64,000 nucleotides of DNA from Faeciplasma sp964650705 (GTDB taxonomy: Bacteria; Bacillota; Clostridia; Oscillospirales; Ruminococcaceae), in NCBI GenBank assembly GCA_964650705.1, contig CAZYUJ010000004.1, positions 62,001-126,000 of the forward strand, read 5' to 3'. Numbering within the stretch: the first letter of the stretch is position 1; every line of letters starts with the position of its first letter. The notes beneath the pieces are model-generated. The model worked only from the letters and a program-made list of their open reading frames with translations, did no database searches and was not told where the DNA came from. The position numbers and the translations under genes are program-made. Shown here piece after piece: positions 25,309 through 34,386 of this stretch.

Positions 25309-26502
25309 TTACTCTTCGATGCCTTCGGTCTTGCAGATTCTTTCCCACAAGGGACTCATCGCTCTGAGCTTTGCTACAACAGTGTTGACCTTTTCGATGA
25401 TGTAATCGATATCCTCATCGGTTGTTTCTTCATTAATACTGAGTCTCAATGAGCCGTGTGCCGTCGCGTGCGGGAGTCCGATAGCAAGCAAAACGTGGGA
25501 AGGATCCAATGCTCCCGACGTGCAAGCAGATCCGCTTGATGCGCTGATGCCCTCAAGGTCAATCATCAAAAGCAAGCTCTCGCCCTCGATACCTCTGAAG
25601 GAAATATTTACGTTTCCGCAAAGACGCTTTTCGGGATCGCCGTTAAGTCTTGATTCCTTGATCTTCAAGAGGTTTTCGATAAGCTTGTCACGCATAACGC
25701 TGACTTTTGCCTGCTTTTCCGAAATATTAGCACAAGCCTCTTCGATTGCAACGCCCAAAGCGACGATAGCAGGAACGTTCTCTGTTCCTGCACGCTTTGT
25801 TCTTTCCTGAGCTCCGCCGTGAATGAGATTAGGCAAGCTTATTCCTGTTCTGACGTATAATGCGCCGACACCCTTCGGTGCGTGAATCTTATGTCCCGAC
25901 AGGGAGAGCATATCAATGTTCATGTCCGCAACGTCAATATCAACGTTTCCGACAGCCTGAACAGCGTCGGTGTGGAACCAAACCTTCTTCTCGCGGCAGA
26001 TAGCGCCGATCTCCTTGATGGGCTGGATAGTTCCGATCTCATTGTTCGCAAACATGATCGTGACAAGCGCAGTGTCCTCTCGGATAGCATTCTTAACATC
26101 CTCAGGGTTTATCATTCCCATCTCATCAACAGGGATGTATGTCACGTCAAAACCGTTCTTCGCAAGATATTCAACAGTGTGCAAAACCGCATGATGCTCA
26201 AATACAGATGTGATAATGTGCTTCTTGCCCTTCTTTGCCTGAACAGCGGTTGCGGATTTTATCGCCCAGTTGTCAGCCTCGGAGCCGCCGCTGGTGAAAT
26301 AGATCTCATTCGTCTTTGCACCGATCGCTCCAGCAACCTGTCCTCTTGCTTTCATAACGGCACGGGCAGAGTTCATGCCCAAAGAATAAATGCTCGAAGC
26401 GTTGCCGTATATCTCGGTGAAATAAGGCATTGCAGCGTCCAAAGCAGATTTAGAAACCTTTGTTGTCGCAGCGTTGTCTGCATATACAAATCGCTTTTCC
26501 AT
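25309..26502 (-). CDS. nifS: Cysteine desulfurase NifS
   Basis: A PLP enzyme that removes sulfur from cysteine for Fe-S clusters and tRNA thiolation. It has the PLP-binding lysine in SLSGHKIHAPKGVG near residue 205 and the catalytic cysteine in SSGSACTSG near residue 329, with the short active-site loop of group I enzymes. Length 397 residues is normal. It leads the nifS-nifU-mnmA run. No Rrf2/IscR regulator gene is adjacent. Confidence 0.95.
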   Translation of the reverse strand: MEKRFVYADNAATTKVSKSALDAAMPYFTEIYGNASSIYSLGMNSARAVMKARGQVAGAIGAKTNEIYFTSGGSEADNWAIKSATAVQAKKGKKHIITSVFEHHAVLHTVEYLAKNGFDVTYIPVDEMGMINPEDVKNAIREDTALVTIMFANNEIGTIQPIKEIGAICREKKVWFHTDAVQAVGNVDIDVADMNIDMLSLSGHKIHAPKGVGALYVRTGISLPNLIHGGAQERTKRAGTENVPAIVALGVAIEEACANISEKQAKVSVMRDKLIENLLKIKESRLNGDPEKRLCGNVNISFRGIEGESLLLMIDLEGISASSGSACTSGALDPSHVLLAIGLPHATAHGSLRLSINEETTDEDIDYIIEKVNTVVAKLRAMSPLWERICKTEGIEE

Positions 26503-26557
26503 TATATATTCAACTTCCTTTCAAAGCTATATGTGTAAATATATTAAAATTGATCGG

Positions 26558-26998
26558 TCACTGTTTAAGTGCTCTGTATGCCGAAACAGCCATCTCATCG
26601 CATCTTTCGTTTTCGGGATGTCCTGCGTGTCCTTTGACCCAGTTGAACTTAACTCTGTGAGTTTCCAAAAGGTTCAAAAGCTCTTCCCAAAGCTCACGGT
26701 TGAGGGCAGGCTTCTTATCAGCCTTTTTCCAGCCGTTTCTTTGCCAACTCTTTGCCCAGCCCTTTTCGATCCCGTCAACGACATATTTTGAGTCAGTAGT
26801 AAGTATAACCTCACAAGGCTCTTTTAATGCTCTGAGCGCCATAATAACAGCCGTAAGCTCCATTTTGTTGTTCGTGGTCAACTTGTCAGCGCCGGAAAGC
26901 TCTTTTTGGGCATTTCCGTATTTCAAAATGGCTCCCCATCCGCCGGGACCGGGATTGCCCGAACATGCACCGTCTGTGTACATATAAACAGTTTTCAT
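26558..26998 (-). CDS. rnhA: Ribonuclease HI
   Basis: A 146-residue enzyme that cuts the RNA strand of RNA-DNA hybrids. The metal-binding acidic residues are visible: first Asp in YMYTDGACSGNPGPGGWG, Glu in NKMELTAVI, Asp in LTTDSKYV, and the final Asp in HPENERCDEMA. The central KGWAKSWQRNGWKKADKKP segment is the basic handle region seen in E. coli-type RNase HI. Confidence 0.95.
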   Translation of the reverse strand: MKTVYMYTDGACSGNPGPGGWGAILKYGNAQKELSGADKLTTNNKMELTAVIMALRALKEPCEVILTTDSKYVVDGIEKGWAKSWQRNGWKKADKKPALNRELWEELLNLLETHRVKFNWVKGHAGHPENERCDEMAVSAYRALKQ

Positions 26999-27148
26999 TC
27001 GTCGTCCTCAAGTTATCATATTTCAACATAATATTATAACTCATGTTTCAAATTTAATCAACCATCAAAATGCATATATTTTCATTTTCTAACGGCATAT
27101 TTTTCGCCCTGTTCCGCGTTAAGACGAAATATGAACTGCCGTTTCACT

Positions 27149-27174
27149 GTTTAGTTAGCCTTAGCTAACTAAAC
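27149..27174. promoter_or_regulatory. Perfect inverted repeat, putative operator
   Basis: GTTTAGTTAGC and its exact complement are separated by CTTA. A TATACT hexamer follows directly at 27175. It could be a repressor site in the divergent region between rnhA and the serine hydrolase. Confidence 0.55.
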
Positions 27175-27209
27175 TATACTCCTATTTTTACAGTTTGTCA
27201 ATAAATTGT

Positions 27210-27238
27210 TTGACATATTAACTATAAATAAATATAAT
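27210..27238 (+). promoter_or_regulatory. Perfect-consensus promoter of the serine hydrolase
   Basis: TTGACA and TATAAT with 17 bases between them, 34 bases upstream of the start codon. Confidence 0.85.
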
Positions 27239-27272
27239 TAAATTATAAACCGATCTGAAAGGATTTTTCATC

Positions 27273-28439
27273 ATGGATATAAAAAATATATTGCAACAAG
27301 AAATCGAAAATAATAGATTTACTTCCGGCGCAAACGTCCTCGTTCTTGTCGACGGAAAAGAGGTTATATATGAAGAATTCGGCTATCGTGATGCAGAGAA
27401 TAAAGTGCCCTTCTCTCGCGATACCGTAATGCGCCTGTATTCCATGTCCAAGCCCGTTACAGCCGCAGCCGCAATGATCTTAGTCGATAGGGGACTTCTT
27501 GACCTCGGCGCCTGTCTTTGTTGGACAATGCCCGGCTTCTCCGAAGCCTATTATAATATCGACGGCAACCGCATTAAGGCTACTCAGCAGATAACGGTAA
27601 AAGATCTTTTGAATATGACATCCGGCATTCCATATCCCGGTGATACACCCTCCTCACAGCAGGTCGGAGCTGTCTTTTGGGAGCTTAACGAACGTCTGCA
27701 TTCAGACGACCCGATGACGACCGCTGAGTTTGCTCGGAAGATCGGTTCTTGCGACCTTAGCTTTGATCCGGGTGATATGTTCATGTATGGTGCAAGTGCC
27801 GACGTTTTGGGCGCTCTTATCGAACAGGTAAGCGGTAAGACTCTCGGAAAGTTCATGGAGGACGAGATCTTTTCTCCTTTGGGCATGAATGACACGGGCT
27901 TTTATGTCAAACCCGAAAGCAAGCACCGCCTCGCAAATGTCTATAAGACTAATTACGAAAAATGGTGTATCGAACCGGTCTTCACCGAACATTTAGGAGT
28001 TGCCGTAACCGACACTCCTCCTGCATTTGAATCCGGCGGAGCAGGACTTTATTCCACATTGGATGACTATGCAAAATTCGCAACGATGCTCCTCAACGGC
28101 GGTGAATATAACGGCAAGCGCATCCTCTCAGAAAACGCGGTCAAATATCTCACATCACCCTCACTCATGCCTTGGCAGGTCGAATCCCTTTCCAAGGGCT
28201 GGCGCTCGCTGTCGGGATATAGCTACGGCAACCTGATGCGTAATCTCGTCGATCCGGGTCAGGCATATGTCTTAAGTGAACAGGGCGAATACGGTTGGGA
28301 CGGTTGGCTCGGCTGCTTCTTCGCAAACTATCCGAAGAGCAAAATGACGATTTTAGTCGGCATGCAACGTGTCGATTGCGGAACAACAGCCCTCACAAGA
28401 AAGGTCATAAATGCCGTAAGAGGAGAACTGATAAAATAG
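27273..28439 (+). CDS. Beta-lactamase-family serine hydrolase
   Basis: A 388-residue class C beta-lactamase-like hydrolase, a family that includes esterases, DD-peptidases and D-amino-acid peptidases. The nucleophile motif SMSK (SxxK) is near residue 57, and the second motif tyrosine is in YGASADVLG near 169. No signal peptide is present, so it acts in the cytosol. The family includes lactamases, but most such stand-alone genes are metabolic esterases; no resistance role is inferred. A near-perfect promoter drives it. Confidence 0.87.
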   Translation: MDIKNILQQEIENNRFTSGANVLVLVDGKEVIYEEFGYRDAENKVPFSRDTVMRLYSMSKPVTAAAAMILVDRGLLDLGACLCWTMPGFSEAYYNIDGNRIKATQQITVKDLLNMTSGIPYPGDTPSSQQVGAVFWELNERLHSDDPMTTAEFARKIGSCDLSFDPGDMFMYGASADVLGALIEQVSGKTLGKFMEDEIFSPLGMNDTGFYVKPESKHRLANVYKTNYEKWCIEPVFTEHLGVAVTDTPPAFESGGAGLYSTLDDYAKFATMLLNGGEYNGKRILSENAVKYLTSPSLMPWQVESLSKGWRSLSGYSYGNLMRNLVDPGQAYVLSEQGEYGWDGWLGCFFANYPKSKMTILVGMQRVDCGTTALTRKVINAVRGELIK

Positions 28440-28466
28440 CTGCAGTTTTAGTGAAAATCAAATGAA

Positions 28467-28510
28467 ATATCACTCATATTGATTGACTATTGACCTGTGA
28501 GTGATATAAT
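28467..28510 (+). promoter_or_regulatory. Promoter with flanking inverted repeat
   Basis: -35 TTGACT (28483-28488) and -10 TATAAT (28505-28510), spacing 16. Exact inverted decamers ATATCACTCA (28467-28476) and TGAGTGATAT (28498-28507) flank the -35, the second overlapping the -10; a dimeric regulator could bind there. Confidence 0.6.
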
Positions 28511-28548
28511 AAATCTAACAATGAAATTTGTTTACGGAGGTAATATAT

Positions 28549-30480
28549 ATGGCAAAAACCAAACGCAAAAACAATAATATGAAAACACTTGTTGCCGTTT
28601 TGGCTGTACTTGCGTTGCTAAGCGTTATAGTTTTGTTCGCACTTCTTCAGCCTGACACTCAAGGTGACAAGGTTGGAGACGGCGTTAAAAACTCGAGCAT
28701 AAACTCCACGATGCAGGTGATTTCCGAATCCGATCTTCCCGACGCTACAACGCCCGTTGCCGAAACCAACGAAACCGGCGACACCGTTATCACTCTTTTG
28801 GGTGACACAGCAACCGTTGAGGGCGGCGGAGCTAAACTCGACGGAAAGTCTATCGTCATCGACCGCGCAGGAACCTTCATCTTCTCGGGAACACTCAATG
28901 ACGGCAGAATTTTGGTCAAAGCCAAGGGTGAGGATGTTGTCCTCATCTTCAACGGCGTAAACATCACCTGCTCCGATACAGCTCCCTTATATGTTTATAA
29001 TGCGAATTCGACTACCGTTATCCTGAACGGTACCACCGAAAACGTATTCACAGACGGTTCAAGCTATGTTTATTCCTATGACTATTGTTCTGAGGTTGAC
29101 GGTGACCCCGATGCTTGCATCTACTCTAAGGATGATCTTATCATCCGCGGAACGGGCACACTTACCGTTAACGCTAACTTCAAAAACGGCATAACTTCCA
29201 AGGATAACTTGAAGATCGTCAACACAAACATCAATGTCACAGCCCTCAACAACGGAATTAACGGAAAGGACAGCTTGACTATCCGGAATTCAACCATAAA
29301 CATAGCCGCAGGCGGTGATGCTTTAAGATCCACTCATGACACTGATGCTTCTCGCGGCTGGGCAGATATCAGCGACTCCAATATATATTTGAGCTCAGAC
29401 GGTGATGGCATCCAGACAGAAACCGCTGTCAGCATCACTAACTGCTCTGTAAGCATTAAAACGGGTGAGGGAAGCTCTCGTGCTCCTTTAGACACCACAA
29501 GCTGCAAGGGCATCAAGGTAAATCAGGGTTATGCGACTGTCAACAGCGGTAACTTTGTGTTTGATACTTCTGATGACGCATTTAATGTTGCAGGTGACTT
29601 GACTGTCAACGGCGGCACATTCAATATCTCAACTGCTGACGATGCACTCCACACCGATTCCACACTTTATATAACCGACGGCATGATCGTTGTTACCACC
29701 TGCAACGAAGGCTTGGAAGCAATGGTTGCGGATATCAGCGGCGGCAGTATATATATCACCTCTTTGGATGACGGCATCAACACAGCGGGCGGAACCGACG
29801 AACAGGGCTTCGACGGCATGGGCTTCGGCCCGATGGCTGCCTCGAACGATAATTATGTCAGCATTACCGGCGGCTATATTGTCATAAATGCTAAGGGCGA
29901 CGGTATCGACTCCAACGGCAGCATCTATATGACTGACGGTACGCTTATCGTTAACGGCCCTGATGACGGAGCTAACGGCGCTATCGACTATGGAAGTGAC
30001 TTCTATCTCCAAGGCGGAACACTCGTTGCGACAGGCTCCGCAATGATGGCACAGGCTCCTGATAATCCCGCTCAATATACCCTCGCTGTCAACTTTGACA
30101 AGACTATCGGTGAGGGCACGTGCATCTCTATCGAGGGCGGCGGAGAAAGCTTTGTATTCACCGTCAGCAAGAATGTTCAGAACATCGTTTTCAGCTCGCC
30201 TATGCTTAAGGAGGGCACAGAATACACCATCTCCTACGGCGGTAAATATTCCGGCGGAACTGTTACCGACGGCATCTGTGAGGGCGGCAAGTATTCCGGC
30301 GGAAACGAGCTTGCGAAGTTTACTATTGAGGATTACCTCACGTCCTACGGCACTATCGGAATCGGCGGCTCAATGGGCGGACAGACCTTTGGAAATCCCG
30401 GTGGCTTCGGCGGTATGCACGGCGAAGGTAAACAGGTTCCACAGGGCGGCTTCGGTGGCGGCTTCGGCGGCGGACGCTGA
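28549..30480 (+). CDS. Carbohydrate-binding domain (DUF4353) surface protein
   Basis: A 643-residue exported protein with a basic N-terminus and one membrane helix (residues 12-34), so it is anchored rather than lipidated. The body repeats units such as ITGGYIVINAKGDG and VNGGTFNISTADDA, predicted to form a parallel beta-helix, and resembles the lipoprotein at 11604-13409. The tail is glycine-rich (GGFGGGFGGGR). GGAGG precedes the ATG. No VTC or DUF4956 partner is adjacent; it has its own promoter with an inverted repeat. Its ligand is unknown. Confidence 0.85.
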   Translation: MAKTKRKNNNMKTLVAVLAVLALLSVIVLFALLQPDTQGDKVGDGVKNSSINSTMQVISESDLPDATTPVAETNETGDTVITLLGDTATVEGGGAKLDGKSIVIDRAGTFIFSGTLNDGRILVKAKGEDVVLIFNGVNITCSDTAPLYVYNANSTTVILNGTTENVFTDGSSYVYSYDYCSEVDGDPDACIYSKDDLIIRGTGTLTVNANFKNGITSKDNLKIVNTNINVTALNNGINGKDSLTIRNSTINIAAGGDALRSTHDTDASRGWADISDSNIYLSSDGDGIQTETAVSITNCSVSIKTGEGSSRAPLDTTSCKGIKVNQGYATVNSGNFVFDTSDDAFNVAGDLTVNGGTFNISTADDALHTDSTLYITDGMIVVTTCNEGLEAMVADISGGSIYITSLDDGINTAGGTDEQGFDGMGFGPMAASNDNYVSITGGYIVINAKGDGIDSNGSIYMTDGTLIVNGPDDGANGAIDYGSDFYLQGGTLVATGSAMMAQAPDNPAQYTLAVNFDKTIGEGTCISIEGGGESFVFTVSKNVQNIVFSSPMLKEGTEYTISYGGKYSGGTVTDGICEGGKYSGGNELAKFTIEDYLTSYGTIGIGGSMGGQTFGNPGGFGGMHGEGKQVPQGGFGGGFGGGR

Positions 30481-30559
30481 TCTTTGACCGGCGGCTCCAC
30501 CTCGCGCACTCTGCTAAAGCAGGCGCGCTCGACTCGAGCCGTCTCCTATGACAAGATCA

Positions 30560-30592
30560 AAACGCTTTCAGCAACCTAAGCTGAAAGCGTTT
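30560..30592. terminator. Bidirectional terminator
   Basis: AAACGCTTTCAGC and its complement form a stem between the carbohydrate-binding gene and the convergent XRE gene, with A and T runs outside. Confidence 0.85.
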
Positions 30593-30597
30593 TTACG

Positions 30598-31797
30598 TTA
30601 TGTTCTATTCTTGATTTCCTCCGCAAGCTTCAAAACCCTTTCGGCACAAGCCTTAAACCTCAGATTCGATCTTATCGGGTTAAACCATTCCCAGCCTTTT
30701 TCTTGAGTCAATGCATGAACGGCTCTGTAAATGCTGATGAAATACACATTGTCTTTAATCATTTTGTCTTTTGTTGTACTGAAGCAAATCAGATTTCCAC
30801 TGCAATCATATAGTTCAATCGTGAAGTTCTCAAACGACGGACATTTTGAACCAAACTTAGTTCCATACGGAAGTTTTGTAATCCGCTCCATCGCATCAAC
30901 AACTCGCTCCAATATATCCAACGCCTTTTCGGGATTTGAAGGAGCATATTTTGCCGATAATGAAAGCCCTGTATGTACACGTTCGGGTGTCCAAATATCA
31001 AACTCATCCGTCGGCAACGGATCTTCACTGTCGATTCCTTCAAGACTGTTTATGAACTTAAAGAACATTCTCGATGACCACGTGTTCTCATCATTTTTTG
31101 GCCACGGCCAAGGATAGATTCCCTGATACAAGAGATTTATTGCTTTAGGAATCTCTCGATAGGCAAGTTCTTTTCTCACAGTTTCATACTTTTCCAAGTC
31201 TTTATTATTGCTGTCGAATACCGAGTACCTGTCTTTAAGAAGCACCAGTTCTCGCATATCATCATCGTTGCTCGTGTATTTGTCTATAAGCTCGCCAATG
31301 TCGTTCTCATCAGCAACCCAAATCAACCTTTTAGCTGCATAATTGCGTGTCCAAACCGATGTCGGATGGTTGTCCAGCTCCTCTGTCAAAACTTTCAGCT
31401 CTTTAACTCTTTCGGGGGTGGGTTCTGCAATCAGCGTGTTGATCATGTCCCAAAGTACTCTGTCATCCCTTGGGTAATCGCGGTAAATGCGGCGAATAAA
31501 CTCCAATTGCTCTTCAATCGGAACATCCTCACCAAGCTTATCAAATTCCTCAAGCAGCTTTTCCAAACGTTCGTTGCTTTGCTTGTTGTCCACTCCTAAA
31601 AGCTCGTCAACCGTGGTGTTGAACAGCATGGCAATAGTCGGTAAAAGCTCAATGTCGGGATACGAGGCTTCAGTTTCCCAACGGCTCACCGATTTATCCG
31701 ACACACCCAACATCTCAGCGATCTGCTCTTGTGTCAGTTGTCTTTCAAGTCTGAGTCTTCTGAAATTAGATGAAAAATTAAGCTTCACTTTCTTCAC
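30598..31797 (-). CDS. XRE-family transcriptional regulator with long C-terminal domain
   Basis: A 399-residue protein. The first 65 residues are a helix-turn-helix of the XRE type (LRLERQLTQEQIAEMLGVSD, KSVSRWETEASYPDI). The remaining 330 residues are helical, rich in charged residues and tryptophan, and resemble the tetratricopeptide-like C-terminal region seen in many Clostridia regulators of this size; no ligand domain is recognisable. The target genes are unknown. It is divergent from the DUF1292 gene. Confidence 0.85.
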   Translation of the reverse strand: MKKVKLNFSSNFRRLRLERQLTQEQIAEMLGVSDKSVSRWETEASYPDIELLPTIAMLFNTTVDELLGVDNKQSNERLEKLLEEFDKLGEDVPIEEQLEFIRRIYRDYPRDDRVLWDMINTLIAEPTPERVKELKVLTEELDNHPTSVWTRNYAAKRLIWVADENDIGELIDKYTSNDDDMRELVLLKDRYSVFDSNNKDLEKYETVRKELAYREIPKAINLLYQGIYPWPWPKNDENTWSSRMFFKFINSLEGIDSEDPLPTDEFDIWTPERVHTGLSLSAKYAPSNPEKALDILERVVDAMERITKLPYGTKFGSKCPSFENFTIELYDCSGNLICFSTTKDKMIKDNVYFISIYRAVHALTQEKGWEWFNPIRSNLRFKACAERVLKLAEEIKNRT

Positions 31798-31913
31798 TCC
31801 GTTTTATTTATTCGCATTGGCCTTTGCCTTACATCCCGATTATACACTATTGATACATCTTTGAAAACATCTGATTTCAAGAATCCTTTTCTCATGATCC
31901 GAGAGTCAAGTAC

Positions 31914-31942
31914 TTGATAACTCATTAAAAATATGCTAAACT
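31914..31942 (+). promoter_or_regulatory. Promoter of DUF1292/GH8 genes
   Basis: -35 TTGATA and -10 TAAACT with 17-base spacing, 31 bases before the start. Confidence 0.6.
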
Positions 31943-31972
31943 GTTTTCAGCACTCTTTAAGGAGGATATATA

Positions 31973-32260
31973 ATGGCGGAACAAGCTATAATGACAGCAA
32001 TAAACGAAAACGGCGATATAATCGACTGTGATGTTTTGTTTACTTTTAAAAACACCGCAACAAACAAATGCTATATCGTCTATACCGAAAATACCGAGGA
32101 TGAAAACGGTGACACCGAGGTCTTTGCCGCAATTTTTGACCCTGATGACAAGACCTTACAGCTCCATCCCATCGAAACCGATGAGGAATGGGCGCTATTG
32201 GAATCAAAATTGCGTGAATACGAAAGAACAAAAGAACAAGAAGACAAGAAAGGTGAGTGA
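31973..32260 (+). CDS. DUF1292 family protein
   Basis: A 95-residue acidic protein with the DUF1292 core (VLFTFKNTATNKCYIVYTEN, EVFAAIFDPDDKTLQLHPIE). Function is unknown; family members in Bacillota usually sit in housekeeping operons. It ends a few bases before the GH8 gene, whose ribosome site overlaps its end, so they are probably co-transcribed, an unexpected partnership. Confidence 0.85.
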   Translation: MAEQAIMTAINENGDIIDCDVLFTFKNTATNKCYIVYTENTEDENGDTEVFAAIFDPDDKTLQLHPIETDEEWALLESKLREYERTKEQEDKKGE

Positions 32261-32265
32261 CACAA

Positions 32266-33420
32266 ATGAGTAAGGAATATAGAAATGTTTTAGCTGAAAT
32301 GGGCATGACCGATGCTGAGATCAAGAATTGGCTCGATGACACATTTAACACCATGTTCCACGGTGATGAGGACAAAAGGATCTATCACGAAGCGGGCGAA
32401 GATATGGGCTATATGGTCGATACAGGCAATATCGATGCAAGAACTGAGGGTATGTCCTATGGAATGATGATGTGCGTTCAGCTCGATAAGAAGGAAGAGT
32501 TCGACCGCATTTGGAAATGGTCATATACATATATGTATACCCACGATGGCGAGCACGGCGGCTACTTCGCATGGTCCTGTGCCCTCGACGGCAGACACAA
32601 TGCCGATGGCCCTGCTCCTGATGGCGAAGAGTTCTTCGCAATGGCGCTCTTCTTCGCTTCTCACAGATGGGGAGACGGCGAAGGCATCTTCAACTATTCC
32701 AAGATGGCTCGTCAGATACTTCACGATTGCTTGCACAGAAACGGCGAGGGCGAACACATCGGAAGAACGATGTGGGACTTGGATAACAAGCTGATCCGCT
32801 TTGTACCCGGTGTTGATTTCAGCGACCCCTCATACCACCTCATGCACTTCTATGATCTGTTCGCTCTTTGGGCAGACGAATGTGACCGCGAATTTTGGGC
32901 AGAAGCCGCAAAGGCATCACGAGAGTATCTCCACACAGCTTGTCACCCCGAAACCGGTCTTTGTGCCGATTACGCACACTTCGACGGCTCACCCGTAATG
33001 AGCGTATCGTGGAACAAGAATTACAGATCCTATCAGTTCTATTCTGATTCATACCGCACAGCCGCTAATATCGGCCTCGATTGGTCTTGGACTCAGAAGG
33101 ATAAATGGCAGTGCGAAAATGCCGCAAAATTACAGAAATTCTTGATCGACAATCCCAAGTGCTTGGAATATTCGCCTATGATCGACGGCACCTTGACCGA
33201 CCTTGAGGTAATGCATCCTACCGCTGTAATTGCGACAACTGCTGCAGCTTCCTTGGCTTCATGGACTCCCGATGCTGACGAAGAAACTGTCAATAACGCA
33301 AAATATTGGGTCAAGAAGTTTATGGAGACTCCGCTTCGAGAAGGCAAGCGCCGTTATTACGATAACTGTCTCTACCTCTTTGCACTTTTAGCCCTCAGCG
33401 GAAATTATAGAATCTGGTAG
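32266..33420 (+). CDS. GH8 reducing-end xylose-releasing exo-oligoxylanase
   Basis: A 384-residue cytosolic glycoside hydrolase of family 8, of the Rex type that takes xylose from the reducing end of xylooligosaccharides. The general acid Glu is in TEGMSYGMMM near residue 66 and the base Asp probably in DSYRTAANIGLDWSW near 258. There is no signal peptide, as in characterised Rex enzymes. The ATG at 32266 follows AAGGTGA. No xylan transporter is nearby, so imported oligosaccharides must come via another locus. Confidence 0.87.
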   Translation: MSKEYRNVLAEMGMTDAEIKNWLDDTFNTMFHGDEDKRIYHEAGEDMGYMVDTGNIDARTEGMSYGMMMCVQLDKKEEFDRIWKWSYTYMYTHDGEHGGYFAWSCALDGRHNADGPAPDGEEFFAMALFFASHRWGDGEGIFNYSKMARQILHDCLHRNGEGEHIGRTMWDLDNKLIRFVPGVDFSDPSYHLMHFYDLFALWADECDREFWAEAAKASREYLHTACHPETGLCADYAHFDGSPVMSVSWNKNYRSYQFYSDSYRTAANIGLDWSWTQKDKWQCENAAKLQKFLIDNPKCLEYSPMIDGTLTDLEVMHPTAVIATTAAASLASWTPDADEETVNNAKYWVKKFMETPLREGKRRYYDNCLYLFALLALSGNYRIW

Positions 33421-33485
33421 CCGCCGCTCGCACCTGCGACACTCTGCCCTTCGGGCAGGCGTTCACAGACGCTCGCTTATAACAA

Positions 33486-33520
33486 AACAACGGACATCGC
33501 TTAAAAGCGGTGTCCGTTTT
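33486..33520. terminator. Bidirectional terminator
   Basis: AACGGACATCGC/GCGGTGTCCGTT with TTAAAA loop and T-run, between GH8 and the convergent PLC-like gene. Confidence 0.85.
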
Positions 33521-33527
33521 ACTATTG

Positions 33528-34247
33528 CTAAATTAATCTTTTCTCTTTGAGCTTTTCTATCACAAGCGTAACTGCATTATCAATAAATATTCGAAATTCT
33601 TCTCTCGATACAGATACGGGCTCTGTCACCATTTCATCCACTTGAGGAACATATCCCATCACCCCGATTTTTCGCACAATGCATCCCTGCGGCAAATAAT
33701 CAATATAGTCGGGGAACTCCTTCAAGGGGACGATTTCTGTCAAATAGCCTGAATCCGGATTATCGTCAAGATACTCCGCTTCCATTGCGTACATTTCATT
33801 CATTCGCTCTTCCTTTGAAATCAGCTTCTTGACCGAGTCCCAATCTTCTGAATATTCAGCGGATTTTCTGCTCAAATCACTGTCTGACTTTATTCTTTTC
33901 CAAACAGCCTTTACTCTTTTTTCGTCACGGATAAAACGCTGATGCTCCGCATCTGTGATCAAGTGTGAGTAATATCCAATCAAAAAAGAAAATTCTTCAT
34001 TTGATTTGATCTCGTTTCTGCGTTTGATAATATATTCATCACAGAATGAATCAGCATCAGAAGCAACTTTTTTCTTTCCGCTCATCCAATGCGTAACTTC
34101 TCTGGACGGTGTAAAAGCCGTCCAATCCTCGTTTTCTACATTGCAATCGGGCGCGATGTTACCAACGCAAAAACCGCGCCTATCAAGCTCGGGTATTTCT
34201 TTCATAACTTTGTCAGCCACAGCCAGATGTGTAACCCAAGTTGCCAT
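33528..34247 (-). CDS. Zinc-dependent phospholipase C-like protein
   Basis: A 239-residue protein whose N-terminal half resembles the zinc-dependent phospholipase C fold: WVTHLAVADKVM at the start (a histidine near residue 6), GNIAPDCN, TPSREVTHW and GYYSHLITDAEHQRF supply the expected His and Asp ligands. No signal peptide is seen, unlike secreted clostridial toxins, and similar cytosolic proteins are widespread and uncharacterised. A toxin role should not be inferred. The ATG at 34247 follows AGAGGA. Confidence 0.75.
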   Translation of the reverse strand: MATWVTHLAVADKVMKEIPELDRRGFCVGNIAPDCNVENEDWTAFTPSREVTHWMSGKKKVASDADSFCDEYIIKRRNEIKSNEEFSFLIGYYSHLITDAEHQRFIRDEKRVKAVWKRIKSDSDLSRKSAEYSEDWDSVKKLISKEERMNEMYAMEAEYLDDNPDSGYLTEIVPLKEFPDYIDYLPQGCIVRKIGVMGYVPQVDEMVTEPVSVSREEFRIFIDNAVTLVIEKLKEKRLI

Positions 34248-34386
34248 CAAAATCCTCTTTCTATTTGCTTTCGATCATTTTCGGCAAGAAAATGAAAAAC
34301 ATTTTGCGCAAAAAATTTAAATCTGTCAAGAAATCTTGCTCAGCAAAATTTCTTATATAGATAAATCGACCCGGCTTATTTTCCTA

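Noticed and set aside
33528..34247. Secreted alpha-toxin-like phospholipase
   Set aside because: No signal peptide and no C2-like domain; only the metal-binding fold pattern is shared.
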